A DNA stretch of 64,000 nt from Pseudopyrenochaeta lycopersici (lineage: Eukaryota; Ascomycota; Dothideomycetes; Pleosporales; Pseudopyrenochaetaceae): contig NHZP01000022.1 in assembly GCA_003313425.1 (NCBI GenBank), positions 957,715-1,021,714 on the forward strand, written 5' to 3'. Position 1 is the stretch's first letter, and each line of letters starts with the position of its first letter. Shown in pieces: positions 1 through 11,945 of the stretch. Below the pieces are notes generated by a model, which worked only from the letters and a program-made list of their open reading frames with translations, had not been told where the DNA came from and did no database searches. The position numbers and the translations under genes are program-made.

Positions 1-259
1 CTTAACATATCTCAAGGCTCAAACAAGTTGTGTACACGTTCTTCAAAGCCGCGCGAGAAGTCAGACTTGACTTGAGAGCGATGACGTCTTGTTGCAAGAG
101 TCTGGGCCTTGTTGCAAGGAGATTGCAATTCCGCGCAGCTGGTCTTGGCTTGCTTGTGAAGCGTCTTCGAGGATGCCATCTCCATTATTTAAGCGTGCAT
201 CGCACCGTTTTTTGTTTTTGTTTTTCTTGCATTGGAATATAGTCTCGAGATCATACTCG

Positions 260-2869
260 TTAGTAGGTAATACCCCAACCACAGCCGGATGGATCTGGAA
301 AATTATCCAAGAGACATTGCGCAAGGGAATTGTTCACATCTCGCTCGCCCCCTACTTCATCATTGAGGATTCCTTGATGGTCTGCTACTGGGAAATCATG
401 TTGGTGATATTGGAAGGTAGGAGGGTTGAACAAGGTATTATCGCAATCGTTCACTGTGTTTGCGCCCTGCGCTGGATATTGGTTGGACGAGATGTCGAAC
501 CCTAGAGCGGTCTGGGGTGGGAATTGGCTACCTGTATGCCCGTGATCTGGTTCACTGCTTTTATGCTGATTGGATGGGGTATGTGTCAGCTGAGCAAATC
601 CGTCATCCTCGAGAGTGGAGATAGGTTGTTCATTAGCTGTATTCGATCTTCGTTTTGACTTTGCCACGCTGCTTTTCCGCTGGGACTGATTGTCTGATCG
701 TCGATAAACCTTCTGCACGCCTACTCTTGCGGGTGAAGATTCGCAAAGCTGACGAAGCCGCCCTTCTAGAGAGTCTAGATTCTCTAACAGTGCTAAGGGA
801 GTTTGCCAAAACTCTGTGAATCGCTCGCATGTCATACGCAATAGCCCATACTTGGACGCAACTTCATCACTTTGTTCGTCGTTTGTTTCGAATGTCTTTC
901 GTAAGACTTGAAGCGATGCTGCTAGCCAGACGGTGCTTCCGAGGAACGGGCTCACGTATTTGAAGTGATATTTTGTGCTCCTGTTGATGAGCGCGTGTAT
1001 GTCGTCGGCTGCCCGAAGGCAAGTTTGCAGACCTTGGGCACTCTCTTCTGGGCTCTGCGATGACGAAGATGGTCGGTTGTGGTTGTTGGCGAATATTGAG
1101 CCAGACACGATCTCCTCAAACGCATAATGATGGTATATCATAAAACGGGCAAGCTGTGCTGCCAGGTAGATGGTGAACTTGGCGGAATGGAGTCGTTTCC
1201 TCCCACTGTTCATAGTCTCCCCTTGGCTGCCGATACCAAAGTCCAAAAATTCCCCTTGATACATGAGGGATGCAGGTAATTTTGCCATCACATCGTCTAA
1301 AGCATGCACTAATGTTCTTAACTTGGCCGACTCTTCTTGGGTCTTCCTTCTGCAGAATGAGTTTCGAAAATACTCCATGAGCTGTTCGGCGTTGTTGTGG
1401 GGGTACAAGCTAACTAGAATCCCCTGAAGATTTCCCCTGAGGAGGATCTGAGCGTTCCTCATGATGGAGTTTATGACAATCAGCCAGGCGTTTGGACTGT
1501 CGTTGCCGTGCTTTGCCAGCAACTTGTATCTTTTGGTTGGATCCGGCTCCAGAAAGCAACTTGGCTGATACTGATTGTTGAACCAGAATTCATCCTGTAT
1601 CGGAAGATAGGTATCATTCATCCTCCAATCGATCGCTGTCGGGCATCTGCGTATCAGGCTAGCAAAGTTGTCCATTTCCCAGATGGCCCACCAGCACCGT
1701 CGCCGTTCCTCGTCTGCTGACCAGCGTGCAAGGTCGCGGCCGATCTTGAAGTGCTCCACACGCGCTTCATAGTCGATGAGGTGATAATGAGCTTCGTAAG
1801 CCAGTCGAACACAGGCGCCGACGAGCCTCCATGCCCGGCCTCGGACGCCAGTTGTCAATTGACAGTATGCAGTGATTGTCATGGCTTGAAGAAGGCAAAG
1901 CGAGGGCGGCTGATCGACCGTCTCTTTGAGCGATTTGTCGATCAAGGTCAAGGCTTGATCGAGGAAGCGAGACGTGTACGTGTGCCTGTCTTCAAACCTG
2001 GCAGCGAATGCAAACATTGAGGCGAACAGGGCCTGCAGATTGACAGGCTCTCTGATATGCTGGATCTTCTGCACAAAGGAAGGTTGGTGAAACAAGGAAA
2101 AGGCCGTCATATTCTCAAAGTACGAGTCCGTCCTGCACACGAATCAACAGCAGCTCCCAAAGAGGGCTCACCTCTGCATGAACATACAGCCTTTGAAAGT
2201 CGTAGATGGTCAGGCCTAGGGCCTCGCACGCTTCTACTAGCAAAGTCTGAGTCCCTATAAGGTCGAGGAGGGAAGCGGATGCCAGGACATCGTCCGTCAA
2301 AGGAGTGTGGCGTGAGTATGCCTCATGGTCTGGATGTATAAGCGATGAGAGGCTCACAGCCTTTGCGAAGTTGGTCTCGAGCTTGGATGAGTTCGTGCAG
2401 TTGGAGGGATGGTCCATGTCAAAGTGGTCTGCATCTGCCGTTGGGGACGCAGCAGAGGCATTGTCATCGCTGTCGACGCTGTCGTCAGGGCTGCCTCGTC
2501 GCCTGACGCTCGCTTGGGACCATCGAGTGTTCCCAGCAGGATCATAGGGACCGGGTTTGGGGCCGGGTTTAAGGCGTTTGGGCGGATAAGTACAGTGTTG
2601 CTGCTGTTTGGTGCAGGCCAGGCACGACGGAAGCGTGCGGTCGCTGTCAGTGATGACGTCAGCAGGGGACTGGCTCGCAGCGGGCATGTGCACGCTGACC
2701 ACCTCGTTTTCTTCCTGTACGACGCATGGTCAGCTACGGTTGCGGGCTGTCAACGGTTGGGGGGTGGAGCTTGCCTTCGACACGAGTTGCACGCCAAACT
2801 GGAGCGAGCGCCGCCAGGGGAGTCGGCTGCGAGGCCCTGCGGCTGCCTGCGGCTGCTCGGGGAAAACAT
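260..2869 (-). CDS. Zn2Cys6 fungal-specific transcription factor, four exons
   Basis: A nuclear DNA-binding regulator of the fungal binuclear zinc cluster class, 812 aa after splicing. Exons on the minus strand are 2869-2775, 2714-2700, 2643-2188 and 2132-260. Splicing assembles C27-x2-C30-x6-C37-x6-C44-x2-C47-x6-C54, the canonical spacing; no unspliced frame contains all six cysteines. A basic KPGPKPG stretch follows. The fungal_trans domain starts near residue 195 (SLFHQPSF) and includes EERRRCWW at about 330-337. The C-terminus is polar and low-complexity, as is common for activation regions. Intron 1 (2774-2715) is GC-AG with a CTGAC branch site; intron 2 (2699-2644) and intron 3 (2187-2133, GTATGT) are GT-AG. 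Exon 2 is only 15 nt. All phases agree and total length is a multiple of three. The target pathway is not recognisable. The promoter is cut short by the transposon nest. Confidence 0.9.
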
Positions 2870-3041
2870 GAGGGTTTTGCGAATAATCCGAAAGGCAAGA
2901 TTGTCTTCTGTAGTGAGTCCCTAGGTTTCGTCAAAGGGCTCTCGGAGTGGCCCCGAGATAGGAAGCAGGAAATTGCGGGGTGACGAGGCTTGCGACACGG
3001 AAAGGCGCGCGTCTATCCAATCCGAGGATCTGGATCTGATA
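2870..3041 (-). promoter_or_regulatory. Residual upstream region of the Zn2Cys6 gene
   Basis: Non-coding, non-RIP sequence between the regulator's ATG (2869) and the first base of the transposon nest (3042). It holds the 5' UTR and at most about 170 bp of proximal promoter. An inverted CCAAT-type motif (read GGATTGGAT on the minus strand) lies near 3012-3024. The last two bases, TA at 3040-3041, are the target duplicate of the outer element; the other copy is 31247-31248. No clear TATA box was found. Confidence 0.5.
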
Positions 3042-3179
3042 ACGTGCCCCACCACCTGAGGAACGCTAACAGCCATGTACGCAGTCAACTTTCTGAGGCT
3101 ATAGAGCCACCAACAATAGCTATTATCACGATAATTTTTAGTAGTGAGCTTTAATAGGCGTATAGAACAATTGCGCATT

Positions 3180-3739
3180 ATTAAATTATAAAAAAAGCCT
3201 TTACAGTAGCTTGATTAGCCGACCTCGTCGAGATCAAGTCTGCAGAGCCTCATCAACAATAACAGGCTCCTCCTCTACTACTATTAATTTTTAAGCCTTA
3301 CTAGATTGCAGGCTTTACCTCTTGCTTTTTTAGATAATTTAATATCACTTTAGAGTTATTTCTTAAGCTCGCGAGCCACCTTTTGCTCCTCGCGCAAGGC
3401 AGCTTTCTAAGCTCTCTCTTATTCCCTTACCTCCTTAGCTACTAGCCTTAATCTTAATCTCTCCTTAAGCTGTAAAGCCTTTAGATGCTTCTAGCTATTA
3501 CGGAGATTAATAGTCTTACTTCTTTAGTGTTATAGCTCCTTCTTCTTACGCTCTTTCTTATCCTTTTAATCTTAAGCTGCCTAAACCTTAGCAGGTAACT
3601 AAAACTAAGCTCTACTATAGTACTCCTTAGGCTGCTTAAAGATTCAGGCCTTACTATAGTTCCTGCGCTTCTTCTTATATTTAAGAGCTTCCTTAAGTTA
3701 AGTATTTTCGTGCTAAAGTATCTGATTTTAAGCTAAGAT
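3180..3739 (-). pseudogene. Element G transposase, C-terminal part beyond the F insertion
   Basis: Minus-strand continuation of the transposase that starts at 31174. The decoded residues are basic and charged with repeated Leu/Arg, like the coiled C-terminal tails of pogo transposases, and several stops occur. The assignment rests mainly on position: it lies between the left terminus of G (3042) and the left TA target copy of F (3740-3741). Confidence 0.5.
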
Positions 3740-3889
3740 TACAGTGACCCCGCAAAAGTTTCCGTTGCACAAGCGCGACGCGTTCCCTCACAACATCTCC
3801 TTCTTAACTTTCATATATTATAACTATGCTACTACAACACTAAATTTTACAAGAAATAGACTAAAATATGCGCAGAGGTCCTAATTTAA

Positions 3890-4925
3890 ACTATCTAGCA
3901 GCAGGATTAAATTATTAGAATGCTATATAGTAGTTCTATAGTTACTTAAGTTACTAACGCGTATCGCTAAAGCAAAAGCGCTATACGCGACCTAAGGAAA
4001 AATTATTAATAAATAGGTATAACTATAGATAAACCTTGCAGCAGTTAACTACCTATACTATCTCTTAATTAAAAGAAGATTATCTATTATAAAGTACGCG
4101 CGCAGCTAAAAATTAAGTATAAAGAGCTAGCTAAAGTAGTAGTAGTTATAAATCTAGATAGTACCTCTTTAAAGCTACCTAGTAATAACATATTAGCATA
4201 ATTCTTTAAAAGATAAGGCCTTACTAATTAACCTTATATAAAACGTCCTAAGCTTAATCGCTCGCGTGCGTTAAGGCGCCTTAAGTTCTATGAGGAGTAC
4301 GCTTAATTCCTATAGTATTAGCGTATAGTTAAGTTCTTAGATAAGTACCTAGTTTAGGGCTTAAGGTAAAACTAAGAGTAGGTTTTTTAAAAACTAGATA
4401 AGAAATAGAAGGTAATAATACTGTAAACTTATAGCTATAGTAAAAAGGTTACATAAATAGTATAGGGCTTAATATAGTTTGATAAACGCAGGTATACTAG
4501 AAGTCCTCTAGTTATAATAGAGCGTAATTTTAATATAAAAAGTAAGAGTACTCTACTAAAAGTTATATAAAGGCCTTAACTAAAAGACTTCTACTTTCTT
4601 AGTGTTATTCTTAGCTTTTTATGCAGGATAACACGCGTATACACACAGTAGGTGTAACGCGTAAGTTCCTTTATAAGTACTACATTACTACTATTAAATA
4701 GCTAGTATACTTACTTAATCTTAACCTAATTAAGCACCTCTAGTAGTACCTAAAGAAGCGTATATAAATTATATTATAATATAATAATTATAGCGAAGCT
4801 ATAGAAGAGTAGGATAGCTTTTATAGTGTATTAAAAGAGTGCTAGCAGCGCATCCTAGCTAGGCTTATTAAGAGCCTTATTTTAAGTATGCGACGACGAA
4901 TTACTGCATGCACAAAGGCGTAAGG
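3890..4925 (+). pseudogene. Element F Tc1-type transposase (RIP-inactivated)
   Basis: Despite many stops, the order of Tc1/mariner DDE landmarks can be followed. An intact FMQDN-x-RIHT motif, holding the second catalytic Asp, sits near 4615-4650. About 35 codons later comes a decayed form of the LNPIEHLW motif, in which the catalytic Glu codon now reads AAG (Lys) and the Trp codon TAG. Both changes are G-to-A as expected from RIP. Family and strand are well supported. Exact ends are approximate and the protein cannot be active. Confidence 0.72.
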
Positions 4926-5027
4926 ATAGCAAACTAGATACTAACGATCTAAGCAACCTGTAACTTAAAAAATAATAATTATATAATGTTTTGGCTGAGA
5001 TCTATAGTGTTAAAGTTTAGTGTACAT

Positions 5028-5421
5028 TATAAAGAATCTTAAAAGCTATTAGTAAGGATAACTAATAAGATTATAAGGTTAGTTCTCTAGGATAGAGTAA
5101 GAAACTATATAAAAGGGGGGTTTAATACTAAGATAGTAAGAGGGTACTTCTATAAAGAGTACTAAGAGTTAAGAATAATTAGTATTACTATTACTATACT
5201 ATAGAGTATAATATTAAGTTAAATATACTAAGCTATAAGGGTTTATTATAGTAATCTATATACATAACGCGCTTATCGCGCTTACTGCGAGCGCTATAAG
5301 CGCTCGTCCTTAGTAGAGCGAGCAGTTACGTAACGTGTAATAGAGTAGAATACTAGCGCTTCCTAACTAGTCGCTAGCTTCTAAGGCTCTTCCTCTCTGT
5401 CTAAGATCCTAGATCCTAACA
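5028..5421 (-). repeat. 3' LTR of element E (394 bp)
   Basis: Direct copy of 29409-29802 of identical length. Differences between the two are mainly C/T and G/A transitions, with the left copy more AT-rich, as RIP predicts. The outer flank is TACAT. Confidence 0.88.
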
Positions 5422-5690
5422 CTATCTCCTTCCTTCTTTAGGATTTGCCTTAAATTACGTAATGTTTAGCTAGATTAGTTTAAAGGCGGCGTAACCTGCG
5501 TTTATAGTAATATAAGATAAAATATTATCTAAGTCCTAGATTTATAATCTGCGTCTTTATAATAAAATCCTCTATGCTAAAACTATTACTAAATTTACTT
5601 ATAATAAGTATTTTAGGGATAATATTATTTATTATATTATACTAAATTTAAACTTAAAACATACTAAATATACTTATTTAGGGAAGCTAT

Positions 5691-6047
5691 TGTGCCGTTG
5701 CACAGGGTACCTGGGCAATCAGGTGATGATGGGTTTCCTTTGTCAGCGAAATTTGGTGATAAGACTTGGAGATGCGAGAGATCTCAACCCCATGCACCAC
5801 ACACCACGATAATTTACTTCAAAACTGAGATTTTGCAAAGTAGCTAGTGCATTAGCTACGTCAATTCAATGAGATTTCAGACCATTTTATTTATTACTTT
5901 TAATTAGGCTCCATACTTACCTTCGTTTCTGGCAGACTGCACAGGCAGGGCTGCTCCTGTTATTCACGCACGTTTGATTCCAACGTTACCTCTCATTCAC
6001 AACACCAGAACTGCGGGATTGTGCCGAACCACCTTGTTAACTCCACA
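5691..6047. mobile_element. MITE-like element, copy 1 (357 bp) in E
   Basis: Sequence with normal CpA/TpG content inside RIP-mutated E, repeated in inverted orientation at 27341-27711. Ends are imperfect inverted repeats (TGTGCCGTTGCACAGG on one side, TGTGGAGTTAACAAGG on the other). A 4-bp duplication, CTAT, flanks it at 5687-5690 and 6048-6051. There is no coding potential. Short inverted GGGAAGC/GCTTCCC motifs lie just outside both ends. Confidence 0.78.
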
Positions 6048-6169
6048 CTATATATAAATATATCTTAAGCTTCCCTAGATAAAACTTATAATAAGTATTA
6101 AAAGAAAGTAGATAATAATAAGAAGTTATTAGTAACTATAATCGCACAGTTACTTTAGAATAAGGTAAT

Positions 6170-6471
6170 TGTCAGGGTTCAATCCTTTCAGGTTACTAGA
6201 CGCAGGTGAAAGGTTTCAATCCTTCCAAGTTACTAGACGCAGGTGAAAGGTAACGATCCTGCCAAGTTACTAGACGCAGGTGAAAGGTAACTGTTACCTC
6301 TTACCTTTCACCAAGCTAGGTAACTGGATCGGGACTAGCCTGCTCTAGCTTATGTATATAGGCAGCACCTCTCCCCCGAAGGTGAGAGGTATCTGCTATT
6401 TTGTCTATTTCCTTTTAAATTGAGTTTCTTTAACTAAGACCGTCCTAACTGTGCGTGTTAACTGCCTTACA
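6170..6471 (+). repeat. 5' LTR of element A
   Basis: 302 bp, nearly identical to 23385-23686, with normal CpA/TpG use. Inside are three tandem copies of a roughly 37-bp unit built on TTACTAGACGCAGGTGAAAGG, near 6192, 6229 and 6266. A 12-bp perfect stem follows (6279-6290 with 6301-6312) around a 10-nt loop. Confidence 0.9.
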
Positions 6472-7139
6472 TAATAGTAGATCATACAGCGCTTTGGCTC
6501 CTCTCCGTAGTTAACATACAGTTACTTAAGCTGTTACCTCTTAGGTAAGTTTAACAGTAAGGTAGTACTAACGTACTAGGACTAGATCCTATCCCCCCTT
6601 AGTTAAGCTTTAGGATAGCCCTCGCACGATAGTTAATTTACAATGCTATCCTCTACTACCAGTTTAGCTAAAATTTTGCAAGCTATTCCCCCTTAGTTAA
6701 GCTTTAGAATAGCCTAGAATTTACTAGGTTTCCTTACTAGTAACCTATTTCGCACCTTAGTACCTGCTCTTTACGCTACCTAAACGCTAGGATTATTATT
6801 AATAAGACACGTCCTATTATTCCCTTCCTTAAATAGGAATACTCTAGGGATTATTCCTACTTTTACACACTACAGTCTATACGTGTGTTTTAATTACGCG
6901 CACGTGCTGCCTTAAGCACGTATTTACCCTCTAAAACTTCCTAATTAGGTAATTCTCTAAACTTAGCCTGTGCATAACACTCTTAAGTATTTCTCCTAGT
7001 CCTAGTAACCTTACCTAACTAACAATACTACTTAACTAATAGTTAAATCTTAAGTCTGCTTACTAAAGCTTAAGGATTCCCTCTAGTTTTACTTTAACTT
7101 TTACTTTTACCTCTACATCTACTCTTACTTCTATCTAAC

Positions 7140-8235
7140 CTTCTTTATTTAGCCTAATAGCAGACAGCTCTTATAATAAAGAGTCCTCTAGCTAGCGGCC
7201 TAAATTTTAAGCCTATTAGAAAGACAACGCGTTAGCTAAAACACAGGCGGCTTATAATTAACTTAGGGAAAGAGCTCGTTAACGCCAGGAGAAGAACAAG
7301 AATAAGGCTATAGAGGATTCAGAACTAGTTATCTTAGAGAACCCTGTTATTAAAGACATAGAGTACCCTAAATTTGCGCTAATAAGCTCCCGTGCTAACT
7401 TATTAACTAAGAAAGTTAACCTATATTCCTTCTCTCGCGATATAACACAGCGTGCTATAGGAGCTTATTAGATATAGCTACGTAAGGAAGCTGCTAATCT
7501 AGGTCTCCCTAAGGACTTTAATAACTATCTTCCTCTAGGTAGCCTTCTAGGTTTGCTACTATCTGCGAGCTTAAGTCTACCTACTTCTATTTAGTAATTA
7601 GCACCCTTAGGTATCTAGCTTATAAAGAACTACCCTAGTAAGTTCTTAAGCCTTAAGCCTACATAACTTACACGCCTAATAACACTATTTAGGTGTGCCC
7701 TATATACTCTTAACAAGGATAAGAAGTTATTAGAGACACGCTACCTTAACACTTCTACTCTAAAGCAGGAACTAACTAAATAATAACGTAGCTTTACTTA
7801 ATAAAAGGATAAGCTAGTTAAAGAATATAATAAGCTCAGCGAGTAGTAGAATAAGCTTATCGCTAACTACAAGACCTTAGAAGGTTTATTATAAGAAATT
7901 AAGAATAAGCGTAACTCTGCGTTGCGCGACCGTCTATTATCTAGCTCTCCTAAGGTTTTAGGCCTTACTAGACTCACCCTATTACAGCTAGCCCTAGGAG
8001 CTACAAATAAGCCTCTACTAGGAGGAATAAGTATACCTACACAAATCCTCTTATAAGGTAACGCAGTAGGCGGTATTCTTAATAAGTTTAGTTCCCCTTA
8101 GCGTGTTCCGCTCTTAACTAACCTTCCTCTTACTCGCGAATACTAAACATCCCTAGGCGACACAGTAACGCTAAGCCCTTATCTAACTAAGCTTTACTAT
8201 AAGATTAAGGGGTTATATTAGTTCTTATCTATAAA
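7140..8235 (+). pseudogene. Element A gag, part upstream of the B insertion (RIP-mutated)
   Basis: Plus-strand coding-like sequence between the 5' LTR and element B. One frame near 7820-8230 gives a charged, helical stretch (a KNKRDSALRDRLL-type segment) interrupted by TAG/TAA. Coding resumes at 17747 after B, consistent with B having landed in gag. No zinc knuckle was recognised here. The assignment rests on position and frame character rather than motif. Confidence 0.45.
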
Positions 8236-8485
8236 TGTAATGGGCTGCGCCCTTTAAGCAGGAGAGGCTTCGCTACTATCGCACGGGGAAAGAACTCCTT
8301 AATCTCCTCTGCCCCCTTTTCTTATCAGCTCGTACAAGTTAGCAGCTAGAGGAGCACGTTCCTCTTCACTCGTACGAACATATATATATATCCTCTAAGG
8401 ATACCTGTAACCTCTTCTCTATCTTTCTCCTTCTGTAGTATAGGACAAATGCACACTCGTTAGTTAGGCCTCTTCGCCCATAACA
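8236..8485 (+). repeat. 5' LTR of element B (250 bp)
   Basis: Begins TGTAATGGGCTGCGCCC and ends CGCCCATAACA; preceded by ATAAA. It contains a TATATATATATAT run near 8380-8393 that could serve as a TATA element. Confidence 0.9.
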
Positions 8486-9169
8486 TAAGGAGAAAGATTA
8501 ACAACCTAAAAAATAATGGACGGACACCAAGGGCCCTTAAACTAACAAGCGTACGAGCTATAACAACAAGAGCACCAGATGCAGATGACAGGAGCCTTAG
8601 GACAGCAGCAACACCAGCTGCACCAGCACGCACCTCAGCAACACCAGTTGCATCAGCACGACCCCCGATAACTACGCAATAACCAACCCTCAGCAGAAGA
8701 TCTATTAGCAACAGTTAACTCCTTATAAGACAGCCTTAATAAGTTAACTAGTTAATAGTAGAGCCAGCTGTATAAGTTATTGCAGAACCAAGTTTAGGAG
8801 CTAAAGAACTTAGTCGCCGAATTAAGCAGTGCACAGATAGCACGCACAGTCTCTACCCCCTTTTTAACAGAATAGCAAGACTCTCCTATATAAGAGACTA
8901 GGAAACTAAGACTACTAAATGTAGAAGTCTTTAAGAAAAGCTCGCATAAGTAATATCTTTAATAGAAAATAAAGGTCTAAGCAAAGCTATACAGAGACCG
9001 TGCAGCCTACCTAGACGATAACAGTAGAGTGAATTACGTTATCACTCGTACAACAGGCTAAGCGTTTAACGCCCTTAGCCTATATGTAATAAACCTTATA
9101 AATAGGCTAGCAACGCTATCTCTTCTTAAGCTATAGTCCTACCTTAATAACTTCTTTAAGGACCCTATA

Positions 9170-11945
9170 CAGACTTGTCGGCAATATGTGCTTATCAATG
9201 TTCTTATCAATCAATATCAATATTCATCCAAGTAGGCAATATCAATATGGGATATCGTTATCAATTCAATATTGATAAGTATTGATAAGGGCACGTGCAC
9301 ACCCACTTCTCACCACCTTTTTGCTTTTTTCGCCTTTTTTCGCCTTTTTTGGTGTTCTTCCGCGCCCTTTCGCGTCCTTTCGCGTTTTCCTTTTTTGCAC
9401 CTTTTGCGTGCAAATCCCAGGGTATCTACCGGTTTATCTCTCTGCTGCATGCTCCACAACCACCGCCATAAACCATTCTACAACGTTATGGCCTCCCAGA
9501 ACTCCCAAGGTCGGCCTATCCGACCTCCTTCCTCCTCATCCACACCCTCTCTACCCACTACGCCTTCCTCCAGAGCCTCTCCTAGTCCATGGCGCTTCCT
9601 CAATGACAAACCACATCGACCTGACCGTAGCCGTGAGGACGTAAAGTCAAGAAAGAGGCGTGCTGCTGATATATGGACACACTTTCGGAAGCCAGAGAAT
9701 GATGAGGCAATGCGCGATAAGTCAGGGCAATCACTGATGTATTGTAAGGACTGTGACGGCTATGGGAAACCCTGGGCTACTGCTATTACCACTAACGCTA
9801 GGACTCATATGGCGAATCTACATCAAGTCTACGTTGATGTTGAAGAGCCGAAGGGAAAGAAAGTACGGCAAGTCTCTCTCCAAGCAGCCCTTCAAATGTC
9901 GGTAAAGAAGCAGGTAGAGAAGAATACCGAGGATGTGGAGGAGGTTCTTACGAAGGCGCTTAACAAAGACGCCTTCTACGAGGCACAAATCCAGCTTGTT
10001 ACTCGCCGCCGCTTGCCTTTCAACTGTGTTGAATGGCCAGAATACCAAGCGCTCCTAATGGCAGTTAATCCAGAGGTCGAAAACCTACTTATCGAGTCAC
10101 ACACTACTATACCTGTCCACATTGAGCGAAGCTTTAAAACACACTACGCTACCATTAAGGAGCGCCTACACAGGGCAAAGTCTCAAATCCACTACTCTAT
10201 CGATCTCTGGTCATCGGCAAACCGGAAATCATTCCTTGGCATCTGCGCGCAATTCGTTGGACACGACTACACCCTCCGCAAAGCTCTCCTCTCCCTCCCA
10301 CAGTGTCGCTTCTCTCACAGCGGCGAGACGATGGCAAGGCATATTCTCGAGACAATACAAGCCTATGAGGTTACGGAGAAGACAGGCTATATTATTGGGG
10401 ATAATGCTTCCAGTAACGACACTTGTTGTAGGGCTATTGCAAATGCTCTTACAAAAATTGGGGTGGAATTCAATGCAAAAAAGAGGCGGATTCGATGCAG
10501 CGGTCATATAATCAATCTATCTCTTGATGCCTTCCTCTTTGCAACTACAGTAGAAGCCCTTGAGGCTGCCATTGAGGCTGCAAAAGAGGAGTCTGATATC
10601 ACTGTGGTTGAAGCATTGCAAGAGCAGCTTCGTGAGAAGAGAGGCGACAAGAAAGGCAAAAGAATGCGACTCCTTAACGAGGCTAGGTGGCAGTCCAATG
10701 GAGCGCTTGGGAGCCTCCATGGTATCGCTGTCTATATTCGCTCCTCCACTATATTGACTGATGAGTGGGAGGCACTTGCTGGGAAGCTTCTGGGCATCGA
10801 TAACGCAACACGCTGGAACTCCTGGTACAAGTTGATTGCATTGGCCGTTGAGAAGCAGGATGCTTTGAATAAGTTCTGTCAAAAGCATCATAGAGCCCTT
10901 GGTGGCGCTGTTCTTTCTGCGGAAGATTGGGAGACTCTTACAATGACTCTTGAATTCTTACAGCCATTTAATCAAGCAACACTTACACAGGAAGCTAACT
11001 GGTCATCGCTTGACCAAGCTCTCTGGACAATGGATATCCTCTTTAAACACTACGAGGAAGCAAAGGTATGTTGCTGATAAAAAACTTATTTATACTGCTA
11101 ATCTTAAGTAGATTCAATATAAAAACAACTCCCATATAGTCAACTCCATTAATATGGGGTGGTATGTCCTTGACAAGTATTACAAATCCTCTGACGAAGC
11201 GCCTGCCTATACCACAGCCCTCCTCCTCCATCCCCGACGCCGCCTCAAGTATATTGATATCAATTGGGTATCCTCCTGGAGAGAACCGGCCCTTACTACC
11301 GCAAGAGAGATTTGGGCAAATTATAAGGATCTGCCTCTTCTAAAGTCGCAGAAGGAGGCGGATAATTCACAACCAGAACTCTCAAAATTTGAGAGGCTTG
11401 CGGCGGAGCTTGACGTTATGGAAGAGGAGGAAGAGGAGGATGAATTCGAGAAATTTGTGAACGCAAAGCCTTGTAAGATCACTTGCTCTCCTTTGGAGTG
11501 GTGGTGTAAAGAGGAGCAGCGACTAGAATACCCTCGGCTTCATCAAATGGCGATGGATATCCTTTCTATTCCTCCAATGTCTGATGAAGCCGAGCGCGTC
11601 TTCTCAGGCGTACGGAGAACTATCTCATGGGACAGAGCTAGGCTAGGAGCATGGATTGTGGAGATGACAGAGGTTCTGGGTAATTGGAATAAGAACGGGC
11701 TTATCCAGACACTCTACATACCGGCAGAAGATCCTGGCAATATCACAGCCGAAGTAGAAAGCGATGACAATGGGCTTTCCGGACTATAGGTGCCCAAAGT
11801 GTCTGAAACACCATAGATTCTATATGCTAGTCCCAATCGGGTGATTCTTGGCAATATTATCAATTCAATATCAATCTTGGGTCTGGATATCAATTCAATA
11901 TCAATATCACCCTTATCAATCAATATTGAATTGCCGACAAGTCTG
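9170..11945 (+). mobile_element. Element C: intact hAT transposon nested in B
   Basis: A perfect 16-bp inverted repeat, CAGACTTGTCGGCAAT, at both ends is flanked by an 8-bp TSD, ACCCTATA, at 9162-9169 and 11946-11953. Length is 2776 bp. Many ATCAAT/ATTGAT motifs crowd the first 120 and last 100 bp, the kind of subterminal repeats hAT transposases bind. Base composition is ordinary, with no RIP signature, in sharp contrast to element B on both sides. It encodes a complete spliced transposase, so it may still be mobile. Confidence 0.95.
9488..11789 (+). CDS. hAT family transposase, two exons, apparently intact
   Basis: Cut-and-paste transposase of element C, 751 aa from exons 9488-11065 and 11112-11789. 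The 46-nt intron (GTATGT...TAG) joins the frames in phase, giving a continuous EEAK-IQYKNNS-H junction typical of hAT proteins. After a Ser/Pro-rich leader, a BED zinc finger is seen (W63, C86-x2-C89-x17-H107-x4-H112). Catalytic Asp candidates are D239 (SIDLWSS) and D305 (IIGDNASSND). The hATC dimerisation domain covers about 655-710 (SDEAERVFSG). The ATG at 9488 was chosen because the open frame further upstream starts without ATG; an in-frame ATG at 9450 is possible. There are no internal stops. Confidence 0.92.
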
